Source: Streptomyces viridiviolaceus
Lineage (GTDB): Bacteria; Actinomycetota; Actinomycetes; Streptomycetales; Streptomycetaceae
Assembly (NCBI RefSeq): GCF_014650995.1
Contig: NZ_BMWA01000014.1
Span: 62,001 to 126,000 of the forward strand
Length of the DNA: 64,000 nucleotides
Direction of reading: 5' to 3'
The position numbers and the translations under genes were made by a program. This document shows, piece by piece, positions 25,209 to 32,666 of the stretch. The notes under the pieces were generated by a model. It saw nothing but the letters and a program-made list of their open reading frames with translations. It was not told the DNA's origin and searched no databases. Positions within the stretch are counted from its first letter, which is position 1. The number at the start of each line of letters is the position of its first letter.

Positions 25209-26078
25209 CTACGTGGTGGACCGTGCCGCGACGACGGGGGCTTGCGCGACGAAGGCGTCCGCATGCTCCGCAGCCCACCGGGCGTACGTGCGCGCCGGGC
25301 GGCCGGTGACCTTCTGGACGGTGTCGACGACCGTGCGGCCCACCTCGGGAGTGTTCCCGTACGCCTCGAGCAGGAAGCCGATCACGTCCTCCGGGTGCCC
25401 GGCCGCCCGCCACTGCGCGACGGCCTGCTCCTCGGTCAGCTCGACCAGGGCGATGTCCCGGCCCCGGGCGGCAGCGATCGTCGCCACCTTGTCGGCGACG
25501 GTGAGCAGCTCGGGGCCCGTGATGACGTACTCCCGGCCCCCGTGTCCCTCCTCGGTGAGCGCGACCGCGGCGACGGCCCCGATGTCGCCCTCGTGCACCA
25601 TGGCGCTCAGCCGGGAGACGAACGGCTCGCCGACCTCGTCCGAGGCCGCGATCCGCTCCGCCCATTCGAGGGAGTTGGCCATGAACTCGACCGGCATGAG
25701 TACGGTCCAGTCCACGCCCGCGTCGGCACGCACGGCGTCTTCCAGCAGGGACGGTCCGCCACCGTGCAGCACGGTGACCCGGCGTACGCCGGCCGCGCGG
25801 GCCAGCTCCAGGATCCGCGGGCCGGTCTCCAGCGGCGCGAAGTAGGCCCCGCCGAAGGTGATCAGATGGAGGCCGGTGACGCCCTCAAGAGCCGGGGCCA
25901 GGCTGTCGGGTTCCGTGAGATCGCCCTCGACGACCTCGACGCCGTCCGGGAAGACGGCCCTTGCCGCATCCCGGGTGAGGGCGCGGACGTCGTGGCCGCG
26001 GGCGAGCAGTTCCGCGACGACCTGGCGGCCGACGGTGCCGGTGGCGCCGGTGACGAGAATCTTCTGCGTCTGAGTCAT
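25209..26078 (-). CDS. NmrA-like NAD(P)-binding reductase, second copy
   Basis: A 289-residue protein beginning 'TQKILVTGATGTVGRQVVAE', with a full GxxGxxG loop and no YxxxK pair. It shares the 'SAMVHEGDIGAVAAVALTEE' block and the 'VTGRPARTYARWAAEHADAF' ending with 7658-8467 and is its paralogue. The frame is open well upstream, but the ATG at 26078 is the family start. It is probably monocistronic. Likely a quinone or stress-related oxidoreductase or an NADP(H) sensor. Confidence 0.85.
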   Translation of the reverse strand: MTQTQKILVTGATGTVGRQVVAELLARGHDVRALTRDAARAVFPDGVEVVEGDLTEPDSLAPALEGVTGLHLITFGGAYFAPLETGPRILELARAAGVRRVTVLHGGGPSLLEDAVRADAGVDWTVLMPVEFMANSLEWAERIAASDEVGEPFVSRLSAMVHEGDIGAVAAVALTEEGHGGREYVITGPELLTVADKVATIAAARGRDIALVELTEEQAVAQWRAAGHPEDVIGFLLEAYGNTPEVGRTVVDTVQKVTGRPARTYARWAAEHADAFVAQAPVVAARSTT

Positions 26079-26143
26079 GGCACCACCGTAGGAAGCCTCG
26101 CGGTCAGCTTCTGTCCGCAAGACCCGGGCGGCAGCCGTACGCC

Positions 26144-26947
26144 TCAGCGCAGGACGAGCAGGACGGCCAGCGCGATGAGCAGCGAGTCGATGCGGTCCAG
26201 CAGACCGCCGGACCCGGGCAGCCAGTGGCCGGCGTCCTTGGCCTGCGCACCTCTCTTGACCATGGATTCGAGCAGGTCGCCGGCCGGGCCACCGACCGCC
26301 ACCGCCACCGCCGTCGGCCAGCTCAGCGCGGACAGCACGGCGAGCACACCGACGCCGGCCGCGGCCCCGGCCAGGGTCCCGCTCCACCGCTTGGCCGGTG
26401 ACAGCGGCGACAGCCGTGGCCCGCCCAGCCCTCGTCCGGCGAAGTACGCCACGATGTCGGCGATCGAGACCGCCACGAACAGCGCGAGCGCGCTCGCCCC
26501 GAGCACCACCAGCGCGGCCAGCACACTCAGCCAGGCCAGCCCGAGCAGGCCGGCGCCGAGCCGGCGCAGGCCATGCTCGGCGTCACCGGCCAGGAGCGGC
26601 ACCGCGGCCACCGCCAGCGCCCCGATCGCGAGGACCCGGAGCACCTGTCCGGGCGCCAGCCACGCGGCCAGCACCACGCCTGCCACCGCCGCCGCCAGTA
26701 CCACCCGGTCCACCCAGCCCAGCAGCATCAGCCCGCCGAACTCCAGCACCGCGATCACCCCGACCACGACGGCGACGGCCGCGGTGCCCGGCCGGCCCAG
26801 CCAGAACGCGCCGGTGACCAGTGGCACTCCGACCGCCCACGCGCACCAGCGGATCAGCAGCTCGCGGCGCCGGGACGCCGCCACCGCGACGCCGCCCAGC
26901 GCCAGCGCCCCACCGAGGTAGGGCGCCAGAGAAGCCACGGTGATCAC
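26144..26947 (-). CDS. CdsA-like CDP-diglyceride/phosphatidate cytidylyltransferase
   Basis: A 267-residue integral membrane protein with about eight helices. The CDP-diglyceride synthetase signature is complete at the C-terminus: 'SPAKRWSGTLAG' then 'GDLLESMVKRGAQAKDAGHW' and 'LPGSGGLLDRIDS' with the conserved K-R, K-D, G-G and D-R-x-D residues. It would activate phosphatidic acid or a similar lipid phosphate with CTP. The GTG start at 26947 overlaps the TGA of the upstream GNAT-aminotransferase fusion (GTGA), so the two are made together. Every Streptomyces already needs a housekeeping cdsA, normally beside frr/pyrH; this copy is therefore probably specialised. Confidence 0.88.
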   Translation of the reverse strand: MITVASLAPYLGGALALGGVAVAASRRRELLIRWCAWAVGVPLVTGAFWLGRPGTAAVAVVVGVIAVLEFGGLMLLGWVDRVVLAAAVAGVVLAAWLAPGQVLRVLAIGALAVAAVPLLAGDAEHGLRRLGAGLLGLAWLSVLAALVVLGASALALFVAVSIADIVAYFAGRGLGGPRLSPLSPAKRWSGTLAGAAAGVGVLAVLSALSWPTAVAVAVGGPAGDLLESMVKRGAQAKDAGHWLPGSGGLLDRIDSLLIALAVLLVLR

Positions 26948-28722
26948 CCAGCGGCTCCCGCGGCCGGCACGCCCTCGGACATCGGGACGAGCGGGACCGT
27001 ACGCGGCCGCAGCGCGTCCAGGGCAGCCCGGCAGGCGGCCACGATGCGCGCGTTCTCGTCGGTGTCCTTCACCGCGATGCGTACGGTGCGCCCCTGGTAC
27101 TCCGGCGACAACGGTGACAGGTCGCGCAGGTAGACGTCGTGGCGGCGGCACTCGTTCACCAGCTGTGCGGCACTCGGTCCGCCGGACGGCAGGGTCACGG
27201 TGAGGAAGTTCGCCACGGCCTCGTCGACCGCGATGGACTCGTCCAGCTCCGCCAGATCGGCGGCCAGTTGCCGGCGCAGCGCGTGGGTGCGAAGCCAGCG
27301 GTCGCCGTAGTACGCCGGGTCGCGCAGCGCTGCCACCGCGGCCAGCTGCGCCGGGAGACTGACCGGCCAGGGCGGCGTCCACCGGCGCAGCCGCCCCGCG
27401 GTGGCCGGCTCGGCCACCAGGTAGGCGGCCCGCATGCCGGACAGCGCGTACATCTTCGACAGCGAGCTGCAGACCACCACCCGCGGGTCGACCGTGGCGA
27501 GGCCGGCGAGCGACTCGGCCAGGTCGACATAGCCCAGGTACGCCTCGTCCACCCACCACCGGGTACGAGCCGGTGCGGCGGCGATCACGGAGCGCAGCTC
27601 CTGGGCCGGCGCGTGGCGTCCGGTCGGGTTGTTCGGGTTCACCACCACCACGAGGTCGTAGCGACCGGACCCGACGGCAGCGGACAGCCGGTCCGGATCG
27701 ATCCGCCAGCCGTCGTCGCGGCGCAACCGGAACCGGTCCACCCGGCAACCGATCACCCTCTCCGTGACGTGGGCGTACTCGCCGTAGCCCGGGTCTGTGA
27801 GAAGCACCCTGCTGTCCGGCGTCAGCCACCGGCCGAACGCCCTGAAGATCAGGTCGGACGAACCCGCGCCCACCGCGAGCGCCTCCGCCGGCAGCGCCCG
27901 AGCCGTGGCGATCTCCGCCAGCAGGCCCTCGGCCCCGGCCGGCGGCGAGGTCCGGGCGGCCCACGCCGGATCCTCCGCGAGCACGGCACGCACCCCCGGA
28001 GCCGGCGGGAACCAGGCGTCCAGCACATCGGCCGCGACCACCTGACGGCGCCGGTGCAGGCTGCGGAAGTCCGTGCCGACGGCGGTGAACGAGGCACCAC
28101 CGTGCTCGCAGCCGTCGGGCCGGGGGAAGAACGCCGCGTCCAGCCGCCAGTCGACCGCGGACCGCAGGCGTTCCAACGTGGTGCGGTAGCGGTCCAGCGT
28201 GACCTCCGTCAGCTCGGTCACGCCGCCGGTCAGCACCTCGAACGTCAACGCCCCGCTGTGCACGGTGCGACCGACCGGGCGCAGGCCGGCGGCCCGGTAC
28301 ATGGTGAGCAGCTCGGTGCGCCCCATCGCCACCACCCGCCGGCCACCCCGGGCGGCGATCCAGCGCAGCGCCGCGTACATCAGCAACGGGGCCGCCGCGG
28401 TGGCCCGCCAGCGCGGCTCGACGGTGAGGATGCGCACCTCGAACAGGTCACCCTCGTCCAGCAACGGCAGCTCGCCGCGGGTCAGGTACTTGTCCAGCGC
28501 GTACCGCCCCAGCCAGGGCGGAGTCAGGCTGACGAAGCCGATCCGGGCCGCGCCGCGCGCCGCGACCAGATAGACGTTGCCGCCGTCCAGCCCGTCGTAC
28601 AGCCGCCCGGACGGATCCGGCGCGTGCTGCCCCAACTCCCGGGCGTAGACCCGGTGACGCAGTTCGTGGATCCATTCCAGATCCTCCGCAGTGGCAGCGC
28701 GCAGCTGCAGGTCACGGCCCAT
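26944..28722 (-). CDS. Fusion of GNAT acyltransferase and HisC/CobD-like PLP enzyme
   Basis: A 592-residue two-domain protein. Residues 1-170 are a GNAT-like acyltransferase ('LRHRVYARELGQ', 'FEVRILTVEPRWRATAAAPL', 'ALRWIAARGGRRVVAMGR'), resembling acyl-ACP-using N-acyl amino acid or AHL synthases. Residues ~225-580 are a fold-type I PLP enzyme of the histidinol-phosphate aminotransferase/CobD group: 'AVGAGSSDLIFRAFGRWL', 'VVNPNNPTG' (N365), 'WWVDEAYLGY' (D392, Y395) and 'VCSSLSKMYALSGMRAAYL' with Schiff-base Lys423. ATG at 28722 after AGAGGAA. It is translationally coupled to a CdsA-like gene. A plausible role is making an N-acylated amino-alcohol phosphate or an unusual head group for a lipid; this is inference. 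Confidence 0.8.
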   Translation of the reverse strand: MGRDLQLRAATAEDLEWIHELRHRVYARELGQHAPDPSGRLYDGLDGGNVYLVAARGAARIGFVSLTPPWLGRYALDKYLTRGELPLLDEGDLFEVRILTVEPRWRATAAAPLLMYAALRWIAARGGRRVVAMGRTELLTMYRAAGLRPVGRTVHSGALTFEVLTGGVTELTEVTLDRYRTTLERLRSAVDWRLDAAFFPRPDGCEHGGASFTAVGTDFRSLHRRRQVVAADVLDAWFPPAPGVRAVLAEDPAWAARTSPPAGAEGLLAEIATARALPAEALAVGAGSSDLIFRAFGRWLTPDSRVLLTDPGYGEYAHVTERVIGCRVDRFRLRRDDGWRIDPDRLSAAVGSGRYDLVVVVNPNNPTGRHAPAQELRSVIAAAPARTRWWVDEAYLGYVDLAESLAGLATVDPRVVVCSSLSKMYALSGMRAAYLVAEPATAGRLRRWTPPWPVSLPAQLAAVAALRDPAYYGDRWLRTHALRRQLAADLAELDESIAVDEAVANFLTVTLPSGGPSAAQLVNECRRHDVYLRDLSPLSPEYQGRTVRIAVKDTDENARIVAACRAALDALRPRTVPLVPMSEGVPAAGAAG

Positions 28723-29080
28723 GGGTTCCTCTTCCGACGCGGGGTGGGGCGGTCTCATCGTGCGGAACACGGGCCGGGCGCGTCAGAGCCGGGCGACACA
28801 ACCGACATGAGTACGCGTACTCAGGCGGGGCCGTCCCCTCGCGTGCTGCGGCGTGCCGGGCGCCGGCACGCAACTCCGGTCCTGGACCCGGGTCCGGTAC
28901 AGCCGGCGCGGTCTCGTCCGCGAAGGCGCTGCAGCGGTACGAGTTCATACGGCTCGCGGACAGGCGCCGCCGTGTCTCGGGCGGACTGTCGTTCAGCCGG
29001 CCGTTCGCCGGGCTGTGGGCCCGGCCCGGCGATGCCGACCACCGACCACGTCAATGAGTGGGTGCCCGAGCCACCCCAGC
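28723..29080. other. Intergenic region with a 16-bp palindrome
   Basis: About 360 bp with no supported gene. It contains the palindrome at 28808-28823, annotated separately. Frames open on the plus strand give only low-complexity Arg-rich peptides. Confidence 0.5.
28808..28823. promoter_or_regulatory. 16-bp perfect palindrome upstream of the GNAT-aminotransferase gene
   Basis: TGAGTACGCGTACTCA is fully self-complementary and lies 86 bases before the ATG at 28722. It looks like a dimeric regulator site; which regulator is unknown. Confidence 0.5.
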
Positions 29081-30178
29081 TCACGACCGTGTGGCCCTCC
29101 CGCACCCCGCATCGCCGGCCTCGCGCATGCGCGCGTCCATCGACTTGCTCCGGTCGTACGGGTCGACCTCGGGGCCGTCCCCCGGGGGCGCGGCCGCGCG
29201 CTCGGCGCCGAACTCTGGGGTGAGGTAACCGGTGACGGTGTCGCAGCCGCCGTTGGTGGTGTCCATCTTGTAGGAGACGAGGGAGAAGGTCCCCGGCTCG
29301 ATGACCACCTTCGCCGGGTGGTCCCAGCTCATCACGATCTCGCGGCGCACGATGGTGCGCACCACCTCGTCGCTCCCCGCCGCGGCGCGTACGACCGGAT
29401 AGACGTAGGTGACATCGCTGGTCACCTCGACCGCACCGCGGTCACCTTCCTCGTACGTGACCCGTCCCCGTGCCTTGACCACGTCCCCGACCAGACGCAC
29501 CTTCGTGCTGTCGAACCGGCTGAACAGCAGCAGCGGATCGTTCTCCCGGCTGGGCGCGCGAAACGCGGTCGCCAGGTAGTCCTGGACATCCCGCTGATGC
29601 GGGTTGATGAGCGCGATCGCCGCCCGCGGTCGCTCCCCGCGCAGCACACCGGCATCCAGACTGGACGCGGCCAGGAAGTCCCGGGTCCGATCGAGCGCCT
29701 GCGCGACCTGTGCCTTGCTCATCCAGCCGGTCGCCCTGGCCTCGGGCAGGCCGATCCCCGCCGTCCCGTCGCCCCATCGTGCGGCAGGCGAGCCCCTGAA
29801 CGGTTGTTCCACCGTGGGAAGCAGGACTGCCGCCTCCGTCGGCGGCGCCTGGCCCGGACGTTGCGACTCCGTGGCCGCCTGCGCGCCCTCGCCGCCCCCG
29901 CCTCCGAACCAGTCGGCCACCCGCCCGGGATCCAGGGCCACGACCACCAAGGCGAGCGCCACCAGCAGACCGACCGCGTACCAGCCCTTGCCCCTTCGTC
30001 GCCGCGCCGGCTGGTGAGCCCGCCACGGCTCCGGCCGGCCGGTCTCCTCCTGCAGCCGCCGCGCCACCATCCGAGCGCGCGCCGACGGCTCCTCGGGCGC
30101 GCCCTGAGCCCCGGCCTCGGACTCCCGCAGGAAGCGCTCCCACTCCTCGTCCGGAATGGACGCCCCGCCCTTGCCCAC
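29081..30178 (-). CDS. Conserved Streptomyces membrane-anchored protein, unknown function
   Basis: A 365-residue protein. A soluble N-terminus ('IPDEEWERFLRESEAG') is followed by a basic stop-transfer stretch and one membrane helix at about residues 68-84 ('WYAVGLLVALALVVVAL'), then a Gly-rich linker and a ~260-residue extracytoplasmic domain with two late Cys residues. The N-terminal segment resembles the charged, anti-sigma-like cytoplasmic part of many Streptomyces hypothetical proteins, but no zinc motif is present. It stands alone, divergent from a mycothiol-dependent enzyme gene. Confidence 0.75.
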   Translation of the reverse strand: MGKGGASIPDEEWERFLRESEAGAQGAPEEPSARARMVARRLQEETGRPEPWRAHQPARRRRGKGWYAVGLLVALALVVVALDPGRVADWFGGGGGEGAQAATESQRPGQAPPTEAAVLLPTVEQPFRGSPAARWGDGTAGIGLPEARATGWMSKAQVAQALDRTRDFLAASSLDAGVLRGERPRAAIALINPHQRDVQDYLATAFRAPSRENDPLLLFSRFDSTKVRLVGDVVKARGRVTYEEGDRGAVEVTSDVTYVYPVVRAAAGSDEVVRTIVRREIVMSWDHPAKVVIEPGTFSLVSYKMDTTNGGCDTVTGYLTPEFGAERAAAPPGDGPEVDPYDRSKSMDARMREAGDAGCGRATRS

Positions 30179-30353
30179 GTGTGCTCCCGTCCCTTCCCTC
30201 GGACCAGGCCCCTCCCCAGGGCCCCGTCGCTTGTCTGTGCATCATCACACAGTTCGGGAGGCCCTGATCAGGGCCGCCCCTTGAAGCAGCGGAACCCGTG
30301 GCGGCGGGGCGAAGTCGGTCGCTCTGCGAGCCAGTTGTTGTTAGCTTGCGGCC

Positions 30354-31007
30354 GTGGATCTCTTCTCACGCTCTTGGGCGGCGTTGCGCACAGCGGTCGC
30401 CGAGCTCGCCGACGAGGACTTCACACGGCCGTCCGGCTGCACCGGCTGGCTCGTGCGGGACCTGGTGTGCCACCTGATCATCGACGCCCAGGACGTCCTG
30501 ATCACACTGGTCACCCCCGCGGCGACGGAACCGACACGGGACGCTGTGACGTACTGGGACATCGTCGAGCCCCCGGCCGGCGACGACCCGCTCGACGCGC
30601 TGACCGTCCGCCTGGCCGCCGCCTACGAAGAACCCTGGCTGCTCAAGTTCCACCTCGACGACGTCGGATCCGCCGCCGGGCGGGCCGCCGGACTCGCGGA
30701 TCCCGAACTCCGGGTCGGTACCCGCGACGAGGTGCTGACCGCGGGCGACTACCTCACCGCGTACGTCCTGGAGTGGACGCTGCACCACCTCGACCTGATC
30801 GCGCACCTCCCGGACGCGGCGGAGCCGCCCGCCGAGGGGCTCGCCCGGTCACGCGAACTGCTGGAGAAGATCGCCGGCGCAGCGTTTCCCCCCTCGTTCT
30901 CCGACCAGGACGCTCTGCTGATCGGCACCGGACGTCGTGCCCCGGCCGAAACGGAGACGGCCGAACTGGGTGAATTGGCGGCGAGGCTCCCGTTCGTCCT
31001 CGGCTGA
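30354..31007 (+). CDS. Maleylpyruvate-isomerase-like mycothiol-dependent enzyme
   Basis: A 217-residue DinB-like bundle. The opening 'EDFTRPSGCTGWLVRDLVCH' is the MDMPI N-terminal signature (S/P-x-C-x-G-W-x-x-x-D-x-x-x-H) including the first metal His; the others come from 'DVLITLV' and 'LEWTLHHLDLIAHLPD'. Enzymes of this group use mycothiol for isomerisation or S-transfer. GTG start at 30354. The metabolite is not predictable from context. Confidence 0.8.
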   Translation: MDLFSRSWAALRTAVAELADEDFTRPSGCTGWLVRDLVCHLIIDAQDVLITLVTPAATEPTRDAVTYWDIVEPPAGDDPLDALTVRLAAAYEEPWLLKFHLDDVGSAAGRAAGLADPELRVGTRDEVLTAGDYLTAYVLEWTLHHLDLIAHLPDAAEPPAEGLARSRELLEKIAGAAFPPSFSDQDALLIGTGRRAPAETETAELGELAARLPFVLG

Positions 31008-31078
31008 AGGTCCGTCTGTTCCCGAAGGGCCGGCGCGGTCTCCGGTACGCCGCCTCGCAGCGGAGCGGCGCAAGGCCG

Positions 31079-31957
31079 TCAGCCCTTGACCACGCAGAAG
31101 GGATGCCCAGCCGGATCGGTGAAGACCCGCCACCTGTCCCCACCCGGCTGGTGCTCCGGCTTGACCGCGCCCAGTTCCAGCAGCCGGGTCTCGGCCTCGT
31201 CCAGGTCCTCGACCGCGAAGTCGAGGTGGAACTGCTGGGGGACGGTCTGGTCCGGCCAGCGGGGAGCCCGGTAGTCGTCGACACGCTGGAAGCCGATGAA
31301 GAGTCCGTCCCCGCGGCTGAGGCCGGCGAAGTCGGTGTCCGACTCCGGATGGGGCTCGAGGCCGGTGGCCTGCTGGTAGAACGCCGCCAGGGCCGGCGGA
31401 TCAGGGCAGTCGAGTGTGACCGCGGTCAACTTCATCCGCAGGGGCACGCCCCCTCCGGGTCGTTCGGTGGCCTGCGACGATGGCACACCCTGGCCAGCCC
31501 GGCTGTTCCGCTGCTCGCGGGACGGTTCGCGCACCATGAACACGTCCACCGGGTCCTCCGACTCCAGCGTGAACCCGTGCCGCTCGTACAGCCGCCGGGC
31601 CGGGCTGCCCCGCAGCACGTTCAGACGGACCAGTACGCCGTCGCGGTCGCACCGCTCCAGCAGCGAGCGCAGCACGCCCGAGCCGATCCCGCTGCCCTGC
31701 ACGTGCGGGGCCAGGTAGAAGTGCTCCAGCCAGTGGGCGTCCCCGGCCGGTCGCAGAGCCACGCAGCCGGCGAACGCGCCGCCGACCTCGATCACCCTGG
31801 TGCACGCCGGATCGAAGCCGTCGCGCAGCCGTTGCCGCACGCGCTGCTCGTCGTACCGGCCGAGACGCTCCAGATCCGCCCGCAGCACCACGGCGCGCAG
31901 CTCGGCCACCGCCTCGACGTCTGCGGCCGAGGCCGGTCGGGTGTCCCAGTCCACCAT
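31079..31957 (-). CDS. In-frame GNAT plus glyoxalase/VOC protein (fusion or two abutting genes)
   Basis: A 292-residue frame. Residues 1-145 are a GNAT acetyltransferase with the acyl-CoA loop in 'HFYLAPHVQGSGIGSGVLRS'. Residues 175-292 are a VOC domain ('MKLTAVTLDCPDPPALAAFY' to 'RVFTDPAGHPFCVVK'). The ~30-residue linker is Arg/Gly/Ser-rich, like translated intergenic DNA, and the internal ATG at 31435 has GGAGGGG about 15 bases upstream. So this may be two independent genes in the same frame that lost the first stop codon, with the VOC part still able to start on its own. Confidence 0.75.
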   Translation of the reverse strand: MVDWDTRPASAADVEAVAELRAVVLRADLERLGRYDEQRVRQRLRDGFDPACTRVIEVGGAFAGCVALRPAGDAHWLEHFYLAPHVQGSGIGSGVLRSLLERCDRDGVLVRLNVLRGSPARRLYERHGFTLESEDPVDVFMVREPSREQRNSRAGQGVPSSQATERPGGGVPLRMKLTAVTLDCPDPPALAAFYQQATGLEPHPESDTDFAGLSRGDGLFIGFQRVDDYRAPRWPDQTVPQQFHLDFAVEDLDEAETRLLELGAVKPEHQPGGDRWRVFTDPAGHPFCVVKG

Positions 31958-32043
31958 GATCGCTACGCTACCGGGCAGGCTCTTCGGGCGTGCGCGCGGG
32001 TTGCCTCCGCCTCTGCGGCCACCGATCACGGCATAGTGGGGCC

Positions 32044-32469
32044 ATGCATGCGGATCACAGGGGCTTGCTGGCCCGGGCACGTACTGCCACCAGGCTTCCG
32101 GCCCAGGACCTGGTCCGGGCGCGGCGTTTCTACTCCGAACGGCTGGGCCTGGAGCCGGTCGATGAACGGCCCGGTGGGCTGCTCTACCGGTGCGGAGGTG
32201 TGGACTTCGCGTTGTTCCGATCGGCGGGAGCCTCGCCCGGCACCTTCACTCAGATGGCCTGGGAGGTCGAGGACATCGAGACCGTCGTGGCGGAACTCAA
32301 AGCGCGCGGTGTGGTCTTCGAGGAAGTCGACATGCCGGGGCTGCGGACGAAGGACGGGATCGCGGAGATCGACGGGAACTACCCGAGCAAGGGCGCTCGG
32401 GGCGAGCGCGGCGCCTGGTTCCGCGACAGCGAGGGAAACCTGCTGGGCATCGGCCAGCCCGTCGTCTGA
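32044..32469 (+). CDS. VOC family (glyoxalase/bleomycin-resistance-like) protein
   Basis: A 141-residue protein with the two beta-alpha-beta-beta-beta modules of the vicinal oxygen chelate fold: 'DLVRARRFYSERLGLEPVDE' at the N-terminus and 'RGAWFRDSEGNLLGIGQPV' at the end, with a Glu-rich centre 'WEVEDIETVVAELKARGVVF'. The family binds a metal and does isomerase, dioxygenase or drug-binding jobs. The ATG at 32044 is used. It is divergent from the GNAT/VOC gene, with about 86 bases between them. Confidence 0.8.
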   Translation: MHADHRGLLARARTATRLPAQDLVRARRFYSERLGLEPVDERPGGLLYRCGGVDFALFRSAGASPGTFTQMAWEVEDIETVVAELKARGVVFEEVDMPGLRTKDGIAEIDGNYPSKGARGERGAWFRDSEGNLLGIGQPVV

Positions 32470-32564
32470 ACGGGCGGCGCCCGGCGCGGCGCCACGCCGC
32501 GGGCGACGGGGACCGCAACTCCCCGTGGCGACGGCGGAGTTCCGTGGTTGGCTAGGGTGTCCCC

Positions 32565-32666
32565 ATGTTGCGACGACGTATCTCCATATCCGCCGGACTC
32601 GGCAGACCCGAGGGCTTGCCCGTCAAGATCGCTGAGTCTGCGTGCGTTGGCGGAGGACGCCGGTGA
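32565..32666 (+). CDS. Possible 33-aa leader peptide overlapping the PBP start
   Basis: ATG at 32565, ending in a TGA that overlaps the GTG start of the next gene (GTGA). A TAGGGT -10-like hexamer at 32553-32558 would place transcription start at or near the ATG, giving a leaderless message. The product is basic at the N-terminus (MLRRRISISAGLG) and has no family. It could couple translation of the PBP or be chance. Confidence 0.3.
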   Translation: MLRRRISISAGLGRPEGLPVKIAESACVGGGRR

